25,783 bases of DNA, taken from Alphaproteobacteria bacterium. GTDB taxonomy: Bacteria; Pseudomonadota; Alphaproteobacteria; UBA6184. Under the pieces are notes generated by a model. The model ran no database searches, was not told where the DNA came from, and saw only the letters and a program-made list of their open reading frames with translations. Shown piece by piece: positions 7,620 to 15,472 of this stretch; positions within the stretch are counted from its first letter, which is position 1, and every line of letters begins with the position of its first letter. The translations under genes were made by a program, and so were the position numbers. Location: positions 1 through 25,783 of the forward strand of contig JAUIKZ010000007.1 of NCBI GenBank assembly GCA_030433125.1. Direction: 5' to 3'.

Positions 7620-8966
7620 TTATCGTATTTCATAGTACAAAACCTCATCAATAGCCTTTCGGCTTCCTCGGGCTCTCTCTCTAAGTTCTGGGTTGTAAGT
7701 TTCCATGCTGTGGCATTTTGCTGCTATATAGACTGTAGCAGCAACACCACCCGCCCTCACATAAGTATTGGGGGTATACATCGCCGCTTTAGCTGTGGGT
7801 AAATAAACATATTTAACCATTGGACGTTTCAGATAAACTGAATTGCCTGAAAGTTTATATTCTGGAGCTGATGCTAGCCCTTCCTCAATACCTTTTGTTG
7901 GCCAGGCGGAAGCTTCTCGCCTGATAGCCGGGCCGGGGTCACCATCCCCATGGAATTTAGCCGTGTTACGATGTTTCTTGTCTAAGTAATCTGTCAATGG
8001 TGCTGAAAACGGCCAGACTTGTCCGAACGTTATTGTTCCTAGCCGGTCATAACTTCCGTACGTTTCACCCAAATGCAAAGCAGCTATGTCTGCCATGGCC
8101 CCGCCTCGACTATGCCCCATAGTTATCATGGGATAACTCTGTGGCGCACTTGGGTTGAGTGGTGTAAAATTATAGTTCGCGTAACTGTCAAGGTTTACCC
8201 TAAAGTCATCTGGCCATTTTCCGGGAATAATCGTGTTAGCTAATCTCCTCGCATCAGACGGCATGTTTCGCCCCAACTCCATCTTGCCTTTCCAAAACGT
8301 TTCTCCTGTTGTACCAGTAAAACTGAAAATCCAAACTTTCTCACCTTCTTGTGGGTGATACCAAGTTTTAAGGCCTCCCTGGCCGTATACAGGCGCCCCG
8401 TGTTTTACATCCGGGTAGTGTTCTAATTTACTAAAAGATCCAAATGCTCTTCCATTTATATCATCGAAACGTTCTACGATTGAAATCCTTCTAATTAAAT
8501 CTTCCTCTCTTTCAATTGCAGCTTCGGTTACATAGTCATCTTTTCTGTACCGCTCATTATAAGCCAGCTCACTTAATATGGCAGAGTAATATTGGAAGTA
8601 GGGATCTTGCACAAGCTCTTCAACCGTTTTTGGCGCATCTACAATGCCCTTTTGCACTCTTGCCTTAGCTCTTAGTTCGAGAAAGTCGGTATATGCAGAT
8701 GCAATTGCGCGCTGGGCTGTGGGGGTCATGAGTTTTTCAGGCTCTGAGGGCTCTAACGTTTCAACGTCCAGGGCTTTGGCGCTTTCTAACTCGCTTAGAG
8801 TGTACCCTCTCTGGGGTGGCCCTTGATAAGCTTCATATCCAGCACCACCACCTCCTCCACCAAACTGTGGCTCATAATCTTCAAGGTTTGCCCCCCTCAC
8901 GTTCTCGGTTAACGCCGTGCTAGCCAGGCCAGCGAGTAATAATAGTTTTAATGATTTCATTTTCAT
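7620..8966 (-). CDS. Secreted class 3 lipase (alpha/beta hydrolase)
   Basis: Predicted secreted triacylglycerol lipase-like hydrolase of 448 residues. The frame is open up to 9086, but ATG 8964-8966 is chosen because GGAGGT lies 8 nt upstream and the protein then begins with a typical signal peptide (MKMKSLKLLLLAGLASTALT). A Gly-rich stretch (36-43) and a helical region follow. The lipase_3 core has FSFTGTTGETFWKG (215-228), probably the oxyanion region, the nucleophile elbow G284-H-S286-R-G-G, a GDGDPGP segment (D341 or D343 the likely acid, matching the usual DPVP site) and CHSMETY with H419 as catalytic His. The triad appears intact. It has its own terminator. In a host-associated bacterium it may act on host lipids (inference). 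Confidence 0.85.
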   Translation of the reverse strand: MKMKSLKLLLLAGLASTALTENVRGANLEDYEPQFGGGGGGAGYEAYQGPPQRGYTLSELESAKALDVETLEPSEPEKLMTPTAQRAIASAYTDFLELRAKARVQKGIVDAPKTVEELVQDPYFQYYSAILSELAYNERYRKDDYVTEAAIEREEDLIRRISIVERFDDINGRAFGSFSKLEHYPDVKHGAPVYGQGGLKTWYHPQEGEKVWIFSFTGTTGETFWKGKMELGRNMPSDARRLANTIIPGKWPDDFRVNLDSYANYNFTPLNPSAPQSYPMITMGHSRGGAMADIAALHLGETYGSYDRLGTITFGQVWPFSAPLTDYLDKKHRNTAKFHGDGDPGPAIRREASAWPTKGIEEGLASAPEYKLSGNSVYLKRPMVKYVYLPTAKAAMYTPNTYVRAGGVAATVYIAAKCHSMETYNPELRERARGSRKAIDEVLYYEIR

Positions 8967-9278
8967 GGTATATAACCTCCAATTATGTTTAACCACGCCC
9001 TTTTGGGCGGTCACAATTGCTGGTTTGGCTTCACACACACTTGCCGAGCCAGCAATATACTCTGCATCCACAGAGTATCCCTTCATTAAAAATGCAATCT
9101 TTTGAATAGTTTTTTGTTATTTTGACTTTGTCTGTAAAGACAGTTAACCATAGGTTTTGCGTGGGCGCAAGAAAAAAATTTCGGTGGTTTTGGCGGGTGA
9201 CATCGGGCCAGCGTTATACGCCATATTTCTTTGATTCAACCACAGCACTTTTTTGAGAACCACCCATGAAAACTATCC
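8967..9278 (-). promoter_or_regulatory. Lipase leader region with two hairpins
   Basis: This 312-bp gap lies between the lipase start and the cpoB stop. Next to the lipase RBS are a small hairpin (cgccc 8996-9000, gggcg 9005-9009) and a larger inverted repeat at 9016-9056 (outer arms attgctgg / ccagcaat perfect, extended by inner ggc/gcc around a loop rich in CA repeats). The extended stem pairs better as plus-strand RNA (two G-U wobbles) than as minus-strand leader RNA. The frame through this region is open in phase with the lipase but has no good RBS. The rest (9087-9278) shows no clear terminator for cpoB and no further gene. Confidence 0.5.
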
Positions 9279-9920
9279 TTAACACCCCATCTCCTCTTCG
9301 AGATTGTTAAACATCCGCAAAATATCTTCAGGCATTTCTTTATTATGTTTTTGACGTGTTAATTTAATAAAGGCGCAGACCTTTCGCGTCTCGTTAAGTT
9401 TTTTCAGGCTCAACGCTAATTTGTAATGGGCCGTGTAATAAGCGCGTCCTTTTTCATGGGTGTTTTCAATATATTTTTTATAGCTTCTAAGCGCGTCTTT
9501 ATGCCGCCCTAACTGAGACTGAATCTCAGCACTCCAAAACATAGCTTCTGTGGCCAGCTTATGTGTTGCATAATTTTGTTGCAATTGTGTGAAATAGCGC
9601 AAAGCTTCCTCGAGAGAGTCCTTTTTCTCACTATCGCGGTTATAGTTTTTTAGTAGTTGGGTAGCATGTTTAAACAATGCTTCGGGTGAGTTTAAAAGCA
9701 GCACCTCCTCTTCTGGCGGCTCAAAAGTAGAAGCTTCTGTAGGCCGCGCCTCTAAATTTAATTCTTCTGGCTCAAGGCCTAAATGCTGCTCAATAATTAT
9801 GATCCGCTTTTCAAGTTCATCGAGGCGCTGTTGCACGCTCTTAGATGGAATGGGGTTCGCCTGAAAAACGGCAACTGTAGCGGATAAGCCACAAACTATT
9901 CTAAATATATTTTTTTTCAT
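9279..9920 (-). CDS. cpoB: Tol-Pal system coordinator CpoB (YbgF)
   Basis: Periplasmic protein of 213 residues. An N-terminal signal peptide (1-21, cleaved near FQA) is followed by a short trimerising coiled coil (VQQRLDELEKRIIIIEQHLG, 29-48), an acidic linker and a C-terminal TPR region (about 80-210) with helices such as EALRYFTQLQ and KDALRSYKKYI. This is the CpoB architecture: in E. coli it links Tol-Pal constriction to peptidoglycan synthesis. It lies after pal on the same strand with an intrinsic-terminator-like hairpin between them. The start codon at 9918-9920 has only a weak GAG upstream. The usual tolQRAB genes are not in this window. Confidence 0.85.
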   Translation of the reverse strand: MKKNIFRIVCGLSATVAVFQANPIPSKSVQQRLDELEKRIIIIEQHLGLEPEELNLEARPTEASTFEPPEEEVLLLNSPEALFKHATQLLKNYNRDSEKKDSLEEALRYFTQLQQNYATHKLATEAMFWSAEIQSQLGRHKDALRSYKKYIENTHEKGRAYYTAHYKLALSLKKLNETRKVCAFIKLTRQKHNKEMPEDILRMFNNLEEEMGC

Positions 9921-9934
9921 TATAGACTCTCATA

Positions 9935-9960
9935 CTAAAATGGCCCCTAAAGAGGGGCCA
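9935..9960 (-). terminator. Hairpin between pal and cpoB
   Basis: A perfect 8-bp stem (tggcccct 9941-9948, aggggcca 9953-9960, loop aaag) is followed on the minus strand by TTTTAG. It begins 25 bp past the pal stop and ends 14 bp before the cpoB start. It could terminate most pal transcripts or stabilise the pal 3' end, setting pal well above cpoB, which suits the high abundance of Pal. Confidence 0.75.
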
Positions 9961-9985
9961 CTCAGATTTAATACAAAGGAATGAA

Positions 9986-10471
9986 TTATTCAATATCCAT
10001 TGTAACGACAGTAACAGCACGACGGTTTTTAGCGTGAGCGGCTTCGTTCGTGCCAGGAACGGCTGGACGCTCCTTACCGTAGCTAATAACCGAAACGTTT
10101 GCACAAGTAAGGCCCATTTCTTTCATAACCTTAACTACTGACTCTGCACGGCGCATACCCAAGCCCATGTTGTATTCAGACGTACCACGCTCGTCACAGT
10201 GGCCCTCAACTTGGATCATAGCTTCAGGATGTTGGTTTAACCATTCAACTTGTTTTTGAAGTTTTGCACGTTGTGCGGCAGTTACATTGTATTGATCAAA
10301 ACCAAAGAAAACCCAATTACCCTCATGGCCTACTTCTGCCTCAAACTGCTGTTGTAGGGTTGAAACAGCGAGCATGTCTGTAGGTTCATTAACGCTTTCA
10401 TCCACATTTGGAGCGTCACAACCAGCCAACATAAGTAAACCTGTTAGTCCTGCAAGATATTTAAGCTTCAT
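9986..10471 (-). CDS. pal: Peptidoglycan-associated lipoprotein Pal
   Basis: Outer-membrane lipoprotein of 161 residues that binds peptidoglycan and, with TolA/TolB, drives outer-membrane constriction. The signal peptide ends with lipobox MLAG-C18. The OmpA-like domain (about 50-160) has VFFGFDQYNVT, IQVEGHCDERGTSEYNMGLG and MRRAESVVKVM, containing the conserved Asp and Arg that bind the DAP carboxylate. The start has an AAAGGA Shine-Dalgarno. It is transcribed toward cpoB. The tRNA-Lys gene lies upstream on the same strand instead of tolB. Confidence 0.95.
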   Translation of the reverse strand: MKLKYLAGLTGLLMLAGCDAPNVDESVNEPTDMLAVSTLQQQFEAEVGHEGNWVFFGFDQYNVTAAQRAKLQKQVEWLNQHPEAMIQVEGHCDERGTSEYNMGLGMRRAESVVKVMKEMGLTCANVSVISYGKERPAVPGTNEAAHAKNRRAVTVVTMDIE

Positions 10472-10607
10472 AATACTTTCCTTTCTGCTTGTGTATTTTT
10501 AATAAATATATCATACAACTATCAGCCTGGCTAGGAGTTTATAAGCAGAAAGATGGTGTGTTGCAGCTGTAACGCCAAAACGGTTTAAAACAAAACAAGT
10601 TTTAGGG

Positions 10608-10683
10608 TGGTGGGCACTACAGGAATCGAACCTGTGACCTGCTGATTAAAAGTCAGATGCTCTACCAACTGAGCTAAGTGCCC
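10608..10683 (-). tRNA. tRNA-Lys (UUU)
   Basis: The 76-nt cloverleaf on the minus strand includes an encoded CCA. The acceptor stem is GGGCACT/AGTGCCC (7 bp), the D arm GCTC-AGTTGGTA-GAGC, the anticodon loop CTTTTAA with anticodon TTT (complement of 10648-10650), and the T arm ACAGG-TTCGATT-CCTGT. Pair 27-43 appears as U-C, a minor mismatch. A T-rich stretch with a weak AAAAC/GTTTT hairpin follows. Confidence 0.97.
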
Positions 10684-10696
10684 TAAGACTGAAAGC

Positions 10697-10725
10697 GTTA
10701 TAACAAGAACGACCCTCCTTGTCGA
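10697..10725 (-). promoter_or_regulatory. Promoter of tRNA-Lys
   Basis: On the minus strand, -35 TCGACA (10720-10725) and -10 TATAAC (10697-10702) are separated by exactly 17 bp. An A/T-rich stretch lies just upstream of -35 (10726 onward), like an UP element. The -10 ends 13 bp before the tRNA 5' end. Confidence 0.75.
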
Positions 10726-10872
10726 GAATTTTTTTCATAAAATTTCTAATAACAATTGAATCTGCTATGCTTTCCTCTCTATTACGTTATGAGAAATAAC
10801 ATTACACAATAGGAAAAGTTTACGGTTTATTTACGTGTTTTTAGTACGTTGAAATATAAAAAGGCATAATAA

Positions 10873-11769
10873 ATGGTTTTGTTACAGCGTTGCATAAGGT
10901 GTTTGGCAGCTATAGCTATAGCTTTTACAATGCTGCACGCAACCCCCGCCCCCGTGGCTACTAACGGTCAAAAGGTTGCTGCCAAGCAAAACACGCCTAC
11001 CGACCTGCAAAAGCTGAAACAAAAAGGCGTGCTTCGTGTGGGGCTCACGAAAGTAGATGAACCTCCTTTTTACATGGTGGATGAAGAAGGAAAGCTGATT
11101 GGCCTAGACCCCGAAATGGCACGGGATATTGCAAATGCCTTGAATATTAAAGTTGAGTTTGTACGAACCGCAGACACATGGGAGCAAGTGGTTCAACAAC
11201 TCGAAAATGATGAAATTGACCTTGCCATAACAATGTTAAGTCGCACCGTAGAGCGCTCGTCGCGTATCATGTTTTCTGAGCCTTATGTGGTTATGCATCA
11301 AGCTATTTTGCTTAACCGACTTAAACTCGCGAACAAATATCTCTCTTTGCAGAAGCTTTTCGAACAACCCGACAACATTCTAATTCTGCAAAAAGACTCC
11401 TCCTACGAAGCGTTTAGCCGCACCATTTTTCCAAAGGCAACGTCAATAAGTTTTGGGGATTGGGACAACGAAATGTTGCCTGCACTCATCGCAGGCCAGG
11501 GCCTTGGTATATTTTTAGATGAGGTTATCATTAAAAGATCACTGATGCTCAACCCTGCACTGAACTTGAAGCTCACACCGGTGGTTATCGAAGGCTACTT
11601 AGACTACATATCTGTGGGCATGACATGGGATAAGTCGGGCTTAAAGCATGTGGTAGACACCTACATAAAAAACACTGGCCAACTAACAACCACATCAGAT
11701 CTCTTTAAAAAGTATGAGGACTACTTTATTAAAAAGAGAAAAAACCTAGAGGGGCAAGGCCATGATTAG
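10873..11769 (+). CDS. Periplasmic amino-acid-binding-type protein (SBP family 3)
   Basis: Exported protein of 298 residues. The signal peptide (1-25, hydrophobic LAAIAIAFTML) has no lipobox. The family-3 solute-binding fold starts at KLKQKGVLRVGL (47-58), followed by PPFYMVDEEGKLIGLDPEMARDIA and LENDEIDLAITMLSRTVERS, which are classical motifs of polar-amino-acid binding proteins. No ABC permease or ATPase is nearby. Instead the gene overlaps a membrane adenylate cyclase gene by 8 bp and is followed by a symporter gene, so it may be a sensory rather than transport component (inference). An AAGG precedes the ATG. A possible promoter, TTGAAT with TATTAC at 18 bp, lies about 90 bp upstream. Confidence 0.85.
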   Translation: MVLLQRCIRCLAAIAIAFTMLHATPAPVATNGQKVAAKQNTPTDLQKLKQKGVLRVGLTKVDEPPFYMVDEEGKLIGLDPEMARDIANALNIKVEFVRTADTWEQVVQQLENDEIDLAITMLSRTVERSSRIMFSEPYVVMHQAILLNRLKLANKYLSLQKLFEQPDNILILQKDSSYEAFSRTIFPKATSISFGDWDNEMLPALIAGQGLGIFLDEVIIKRSLMLNPALNLKLTPVVIEGYLDYISVGMTWDKSGLKHVVDTYIKNTGQLTTTSDLFKKYEDYFIKKRKNLEGQGHD

Positions 11770-13942
11770 CAACCTCAAAGAACGCCTTGCAAAGCGTCGC
11801 CTGCGCTTCGATATCACAACAGGTTTTATTGTTCTGTTTCTAATTTCTAACATAACGATTATTGCGTTTTCCTATTTTGGCAACACAAACGCCATGGTTA
11901 AAGTCGCGCATAATGTGATGCAGCAACTTACAGAGAAAGCTACCGAAAAAAGCATGACTTACCTGGGCGACGCGCGCAGCATTGTTTCGATTAGCAACAA
12001 AATGGTAACCTCCCCCCAACAGGTTAGTGTGGAAAACAAACAGCTGTATAGTTATTTTATTAATATTTTAGATGAATATGATTACTTTGATAGTGTGTAC
12101 GCTGGGGCCACGAATGGGGATTATGTGTTGGTTGAAGTTAATGAACCGCGCAAAAATTACACATTTAAACATGATGTAACACGCCCTTTACCTGGCGACA
12201 TTAAATACATTGTAGAATACTACAAGCGTTCTAGCAGTCCTCATCTACATTCATACACCTATTTAAACGAGGATCAGGATATTGTGGGGTATGAAGAAGA
12301 CGATGACCTTAGCTTCGACCATCGCAAACGCCCTTGGTATACGGCGGTAGAACAAAAAAGAGCGTTTGATTGGAGCGGTATTTATGCCTTCGCTGGCTTG
12401 AATGTAGCGGGCGTTTCTGCCTCTACCCCCCTTTATGGCACTGGCAGCGGCGACACCTTTTTCGGTGTCATGGGCATTGATATAACGCTCGGCAACTTTG
12501 CCCGCTACTTACGCGAGATTAAAGTAGGGGAAAAAGGCGAGGCATTCGTTTTTAATGATGATGATCATGTGATCGCGCACCCAGACCCCACTGAAAACAT
12601 GCAAGTACAGGGGCAAGATGATCTGCGCCCCCGACAAATTACCAACCTCAAACGTAAAGAAGTGGTGGAAGCCAGCCGGATTTTTAAGGAGACATTCCAC
12701 AAGCAAGAATCACGATTCATATTTAAATTTAATGGCGAAAAGTACATTGCTAGCTTCACCCCCTTACCCGATAAATTTAAGGACAAATGGTTTTTAGGCA
12801 TTGTTGTACCAATCAACCAATTCGTGGGGGTTATCAAAGACAACTATATACTTACAGTTATCATTACGTTTCTCATTTTATTGGTGTGCTTTTTCTTGAT
12901 CACACGGTTTGCGCGGCTTGTTTCTCAACCCATCGTGCGTATAGCAGAGCACGTTTCCAAACTGCAAAGCTTTGAGCTAAAAGACACCTTACGGCTAAAA
13001 TCACCTATTCTTGAAATTCAAAGCATTCAAGAGGCCTTGCAAGCCCTTCAAAATACGCTTGTGTCTTTTGGTAAGTTTGTGCCCCAAAAACTGGTGAAAA
13101 AGCTTATGCAAAAAGGGGGCGAAATCAAACTTGGGGGGCGCACAAAAGAGCTCACCATGTTCTTTAGTGATATTGAAGGTTTCACCAGCATATCCGAAAA
13201 CATGACCCCAGACCTATTGGCGCTACACCTATCAGAATATTTTGATGAACTCTCCAACATTATCATCGACGCTAATGGTACAATAGATAAGTATGTGGGA
13301 GATGCCATAGTAGCTTTTTGGGGCGCACCATTAACTGATAGGAATCACATTTTTAACGCCTGCCATGCTGCCTTGAAATGCCAAAAACGACTTTCTGAAT
13401 TAAACAAAAAATGGAAACTCGAAAAAAAACCGCAACTTAGAACGCGCATTGGCTTACACGTAGATAAAGTAATTGTGGGTAACATTGGCTCCGAAGAACG
13501 CATCAACTATACCGTGCTTGGTGATGGCGTCAATTTGGCTGCGCGCCTAGAAGGAGTGAACAAAATTTATGGCACAAATATTCTTGTCAGTGAACCCATC
13601 GTTTCACAAGTAGCGGAGAAATTTTTGGTGCGCCCTCTTGACCTTGTGGCGGTAAAAGGAAAACAAGAAGCCGTAGTTGTTTACGAGCTTCTTGCACAAA
13701 TGATAGACGATGCCGCGTTACTTCCCTCTGACAGCACTTTAAAACTGGCGGAACGAAGTGCTCAGGCCTTTAAGCTATATACCGAACAACGGTGGGAAGA
13801 GGCAATTGAAACACTGCAAGAAACGCTCCGCATTTTCCCAAACGATAAACCTAGCCAGCTTTTATTAGAAAGATCGAAAGAATACCAAAAATCACCGCCT
13901 GCTAAAGACGACCTTTTAGTTAAGAGGATGAAACAAAAATAA
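11762..13942 (+). CDS. Membrane class III adenylate cyclase with periplasmic Cache-type domain
   Basis: Receptor cyclase of 726 residues, predicted to make cAMP from ATP. TM1 is at about 21-39 and a long periplasmic region of Cache type at 40-360 (HRKRPWYTAV and GVMGIDITL are Cache-like). TM2 is at about 363-383, followed by a HAMP-like linker and the cyclase domain from about 463. Catalytic residues are complete: metal-binding D470 (FFSDIEGFT) and D514 (KYVGDAIVAFWGAP), adenine-selecting K510 and D588 (VLGDGVNLAARLE), and transition-state N591 and R595. A C-terminal helical segment (660-700) resembles a single TPR. The start overlaps the SBP gene by 8 bp; the symporter follows 2 bp after the stop. 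ATP rather than GTP is inferred from the K/D pair. Confidence 0.88.
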   Translation: MISNLKERLAKRRLRFDITTGFIVLFLISNITIIAFSYFGNTNAMVKVAHNVMQQLTEKATEKSMTYLGDARSIVSISNKMVTSPQQVSVENKQLYSYFINILDEYDYFDSVYAGATNGDYVLVEVNEPRKNYTFKHDVTRPLPGDIKYIVEYYKRSSSPHLHSYTYLNEDQDIVGYEEDDDLSFDHRKRPWYTAVEQKRAFDWSGIYAFAGLNVAGVSASTPLYGTGSGDTFFGVMGIDITLGNFARYLREIKVGEKGEAFVFNDDDHVIAHPDPTENMQVQGQDDLRPRQITNLKRKEVVEASRIFKETFHKQESRFIFKFNGEKYIASFTPLPDKFKDKWFLGIVVPINQFVGVIKDNYILTVIITFLILLVCFFLITRFARLVSQPIVRIAEHVSKLQSFELKDTLRLKSPILEIQSIQEALQALQNTLVSFGKFVPQKLVKKLMQKGGEIKLGGRTKELTMFFSDIEGFTSISENMTPDLLALHLSEYFDELSNIIIDANGTIDKYVGDAIVAFWGAPLTDRNHIFNACHAALKCQKRLSELNKKWKLEKKPQLRTRIGLHVDKVIVGNIGSEERINYTVLGDGVNLAARLEGVNKIYGTNILVSEPIVSQVAEKFLVRPLDLVAVKGKQEAVVVYELLAQMIDDAALLPSDSTLKLAERSAQAFKLYTEQRWEEAIETLQETLRIFPNDKPSQLLLERSKEYQKSPPAKDDLLVKRMKQK

Positions 13943-13944
13943 CA

Positions 13945-15213
13945 GTGTTTAGTTTTTTAAAAAGAACCCTACAAAATCCATTCGCGCTCTATGGCTCCCT
14001 TGCCCTAGGCTTGGCATTTGGCTCGCATTACCGCGGTGAATCAACCCCCTATATTGATCTACTCGCCACTATTTACTTAAACTTGCTGCAGTTTTCTGTT
14101 ATCCCCCTCGTAACAACGAGTATAGCCCTCGCCGTTGCAAACACCTTTAAAGACGAAAAAACGAAAGCCAGCTTGCTCAAATATGTGGGGATATCCCTTG
14201 CCTTCATTTTTCTGGTAAGCGTTATTGCTTTACTCATTAGTTACGCCACAGCCCCCGGAGAAGGATTGGCTTTGAACGAAAATATTGTAGGCGCCATTAC
14301 AGCACACCAACAAGACAGGGTTTTAAAAACAACGATCACAGTGCCGCTCGCTAACGCTGATACGAGTTTAATTCAGTTTTTAGCTAACACGGTGCCTAAA
14401 AACATTTTTCACTCCCTATCTCAAGGCACCATTCTACAAATTATTTTTATAGCGATCATTTTTGGCGCCGTTATGGGCAAGATCACCGCCAACCGTAGCC
14501 ACCCTTTAAAAGAATCCATGTTGCTCATTTATAACATTTTCCAAGTTATCATTAACGGTATCATTCTTTTTCTTCCTATAGGGTTGTTCTTTCTTATGGC
14601 CAGTCAGTTTGCCGCTATCAACCCCGAGAGTATATACATCGTATCAAAATTTGTATTTGTGCTACTGAGCTGTTTCTTTACATTCTTTTTTGTGTGTAGT
14701 CTTATTATTTGGCGGAAATCTGGCTTAGGTTATATTGACTCAGTTAGCAAAACAAAAAACGCTATTTTAGTGCCTCTCTTAACCCGCAGTACATTTGCTT
14801 CCATCCCTCCAGCCAGTGAAGCCTTGCACACAAATTTACAGTTCCCCAAAACGATGGTAGATGCCGGGCTACCTTTCGGCATCGCCATTTTTCGTTATGG
14901 GACGGTAATTTATTTTTGTGTGGTAGCCATATTTTTATCGGGTTTATATAGCACCCCCTTAGGGTGGTACAAATACCCCGTCATTGCCGTTGGCGCCATT
15001 TTAGCGAGCACCGCTGCCTCCGGCACCGTGGGCGTTATCACCATACAAATGTTGGGGCTCGTGCTAGAACCATTGGGGCTACCTATAGAAGCTGTAATTG
15101 TTTTATTTATATCTGTTGACGCCATCATTGAACCCTTTGAAACACTTGCGATTGTCTATGGCAACTGTGCCGCCACCACACTGAGTAGCCATCCCGCACC
15201 TGTTCCGAGGTAA
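13945..15213 (+). CDS. Divergent dicarboxylate/amino acid:cation symporter (DAACS family)
   Basis: Transporter of 422 residues with the GltPh-like layout of eight TM helices and two hairpins. It starts with GTG 13945, two bases after the cyclase stop. Family-typical regions are YLNLLQFSVIPLVTTSI, LSQGTILQIIFIAIIFGAVMG, the HP1-like RSTFASIPPASEAL (281-294), the TM7 site FRYGT (316-320) and the TM8 stretch from D392 to N407. Against GltPh, the TM7 NMDGT motif is FRYGT and the TM8 binding residues R397, N401 and D405 correspond to E399, I403 and N407. The fold is well supported, but the classical acidic-substrate and sodium sites are not conserved, so substrate and coupling ion are unknown. It could be a transporter with changed specificity or a transceptor for the adjacent cyclase. 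Confidence 0.85.
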   Translation: MFSFLKRTLQNPFALYGSLALGLAFGSHYRGESTPYIDLLATIYLNLLQFSVIPLVTTSIALAVANTFKDEKTKASLLKYVGISLAFIFLVSVIALLISYATAPGEGLALNENIVGAITAHQQDRVLKTTITVPLANADTSLIQFLANTVPKNIFHSLSQGTILQIIFIAIIFGAVMGKITANRSHPLKESMLLIYNIFQVIINGIILFLPIGLFFLMASQFAAINPESIYIVSKFVFVLLSCFFTFFFVCSLIIWRKSGLGYIDSVSKTKNAILVPLLTRSTFASIPPASEALHTNLQFPKTMVDAGLPFGIAIFRYGTVIYFCVVAIFLSGLYSTPLGWYKYPVIAVGAILASTAASGTVGVITIQMLGLVLEPLGLPIEAVIVLFISVDAIIEPFETLAIVYGNCAATTLSSHPAPVPR

Positions 15214-15430
15214 CCCAAACAGTTTAAACGCAGAGAAACTAATACCCAGAATCAGCAGGAGGAGCCAAAAGCCCTCCCCTCCCCCTTCTTTTAATAACAA
15301 CCACCAAATTCACCATAGGTCCGCTTCTGCATATTGTCTTCCCTTTTTAGATCATCATACCTATTTACAGGGGGCCACTTAGTCTCATATCATAACAACT
15401 TGCACAGCAGCCAACAATAAATTGCCTAAA

Positions 15431-15460
15431 TAGACAAACTGGGTTATCATAAAATATAAT
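15431..15460 (+). promoter_or_regulatory. Promoter of the STAND NTPase gene
   Basis: A perfect -10 TATAAT (15455-15460) lies 18 bp after TAGACA (15431-15436, five of six matches to TTGACA). A start about 7 bp downstream (near 15467) would give a leader of only ~6 nt before ATG 15473 or ~18 nt before ATG 15485. Confidence 0.65.
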
Positions 15461-15472
15461 CTTAATGGCAGA

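Noticed and set aside
8967..9086. Lipase start at 9086
   Set aside because: There is no RBS there, while ATG 8966 has GGAGGT at 8 nt and begins a signal peptide. Kept only as an unlikely alternative.
9165..9180. Hairpin ttgcg-tggg-cgcaa followed by A-run as a terminator
   Set aside because: The stem is short, and neither strand has a T-tract on the correct side.
15238..15296. Terminator after the symporter gene
   Set aside because: The inverted repeat around aggaggagcc / gccctccc is imperfect and the T-run is short. Not convincing enough to list.
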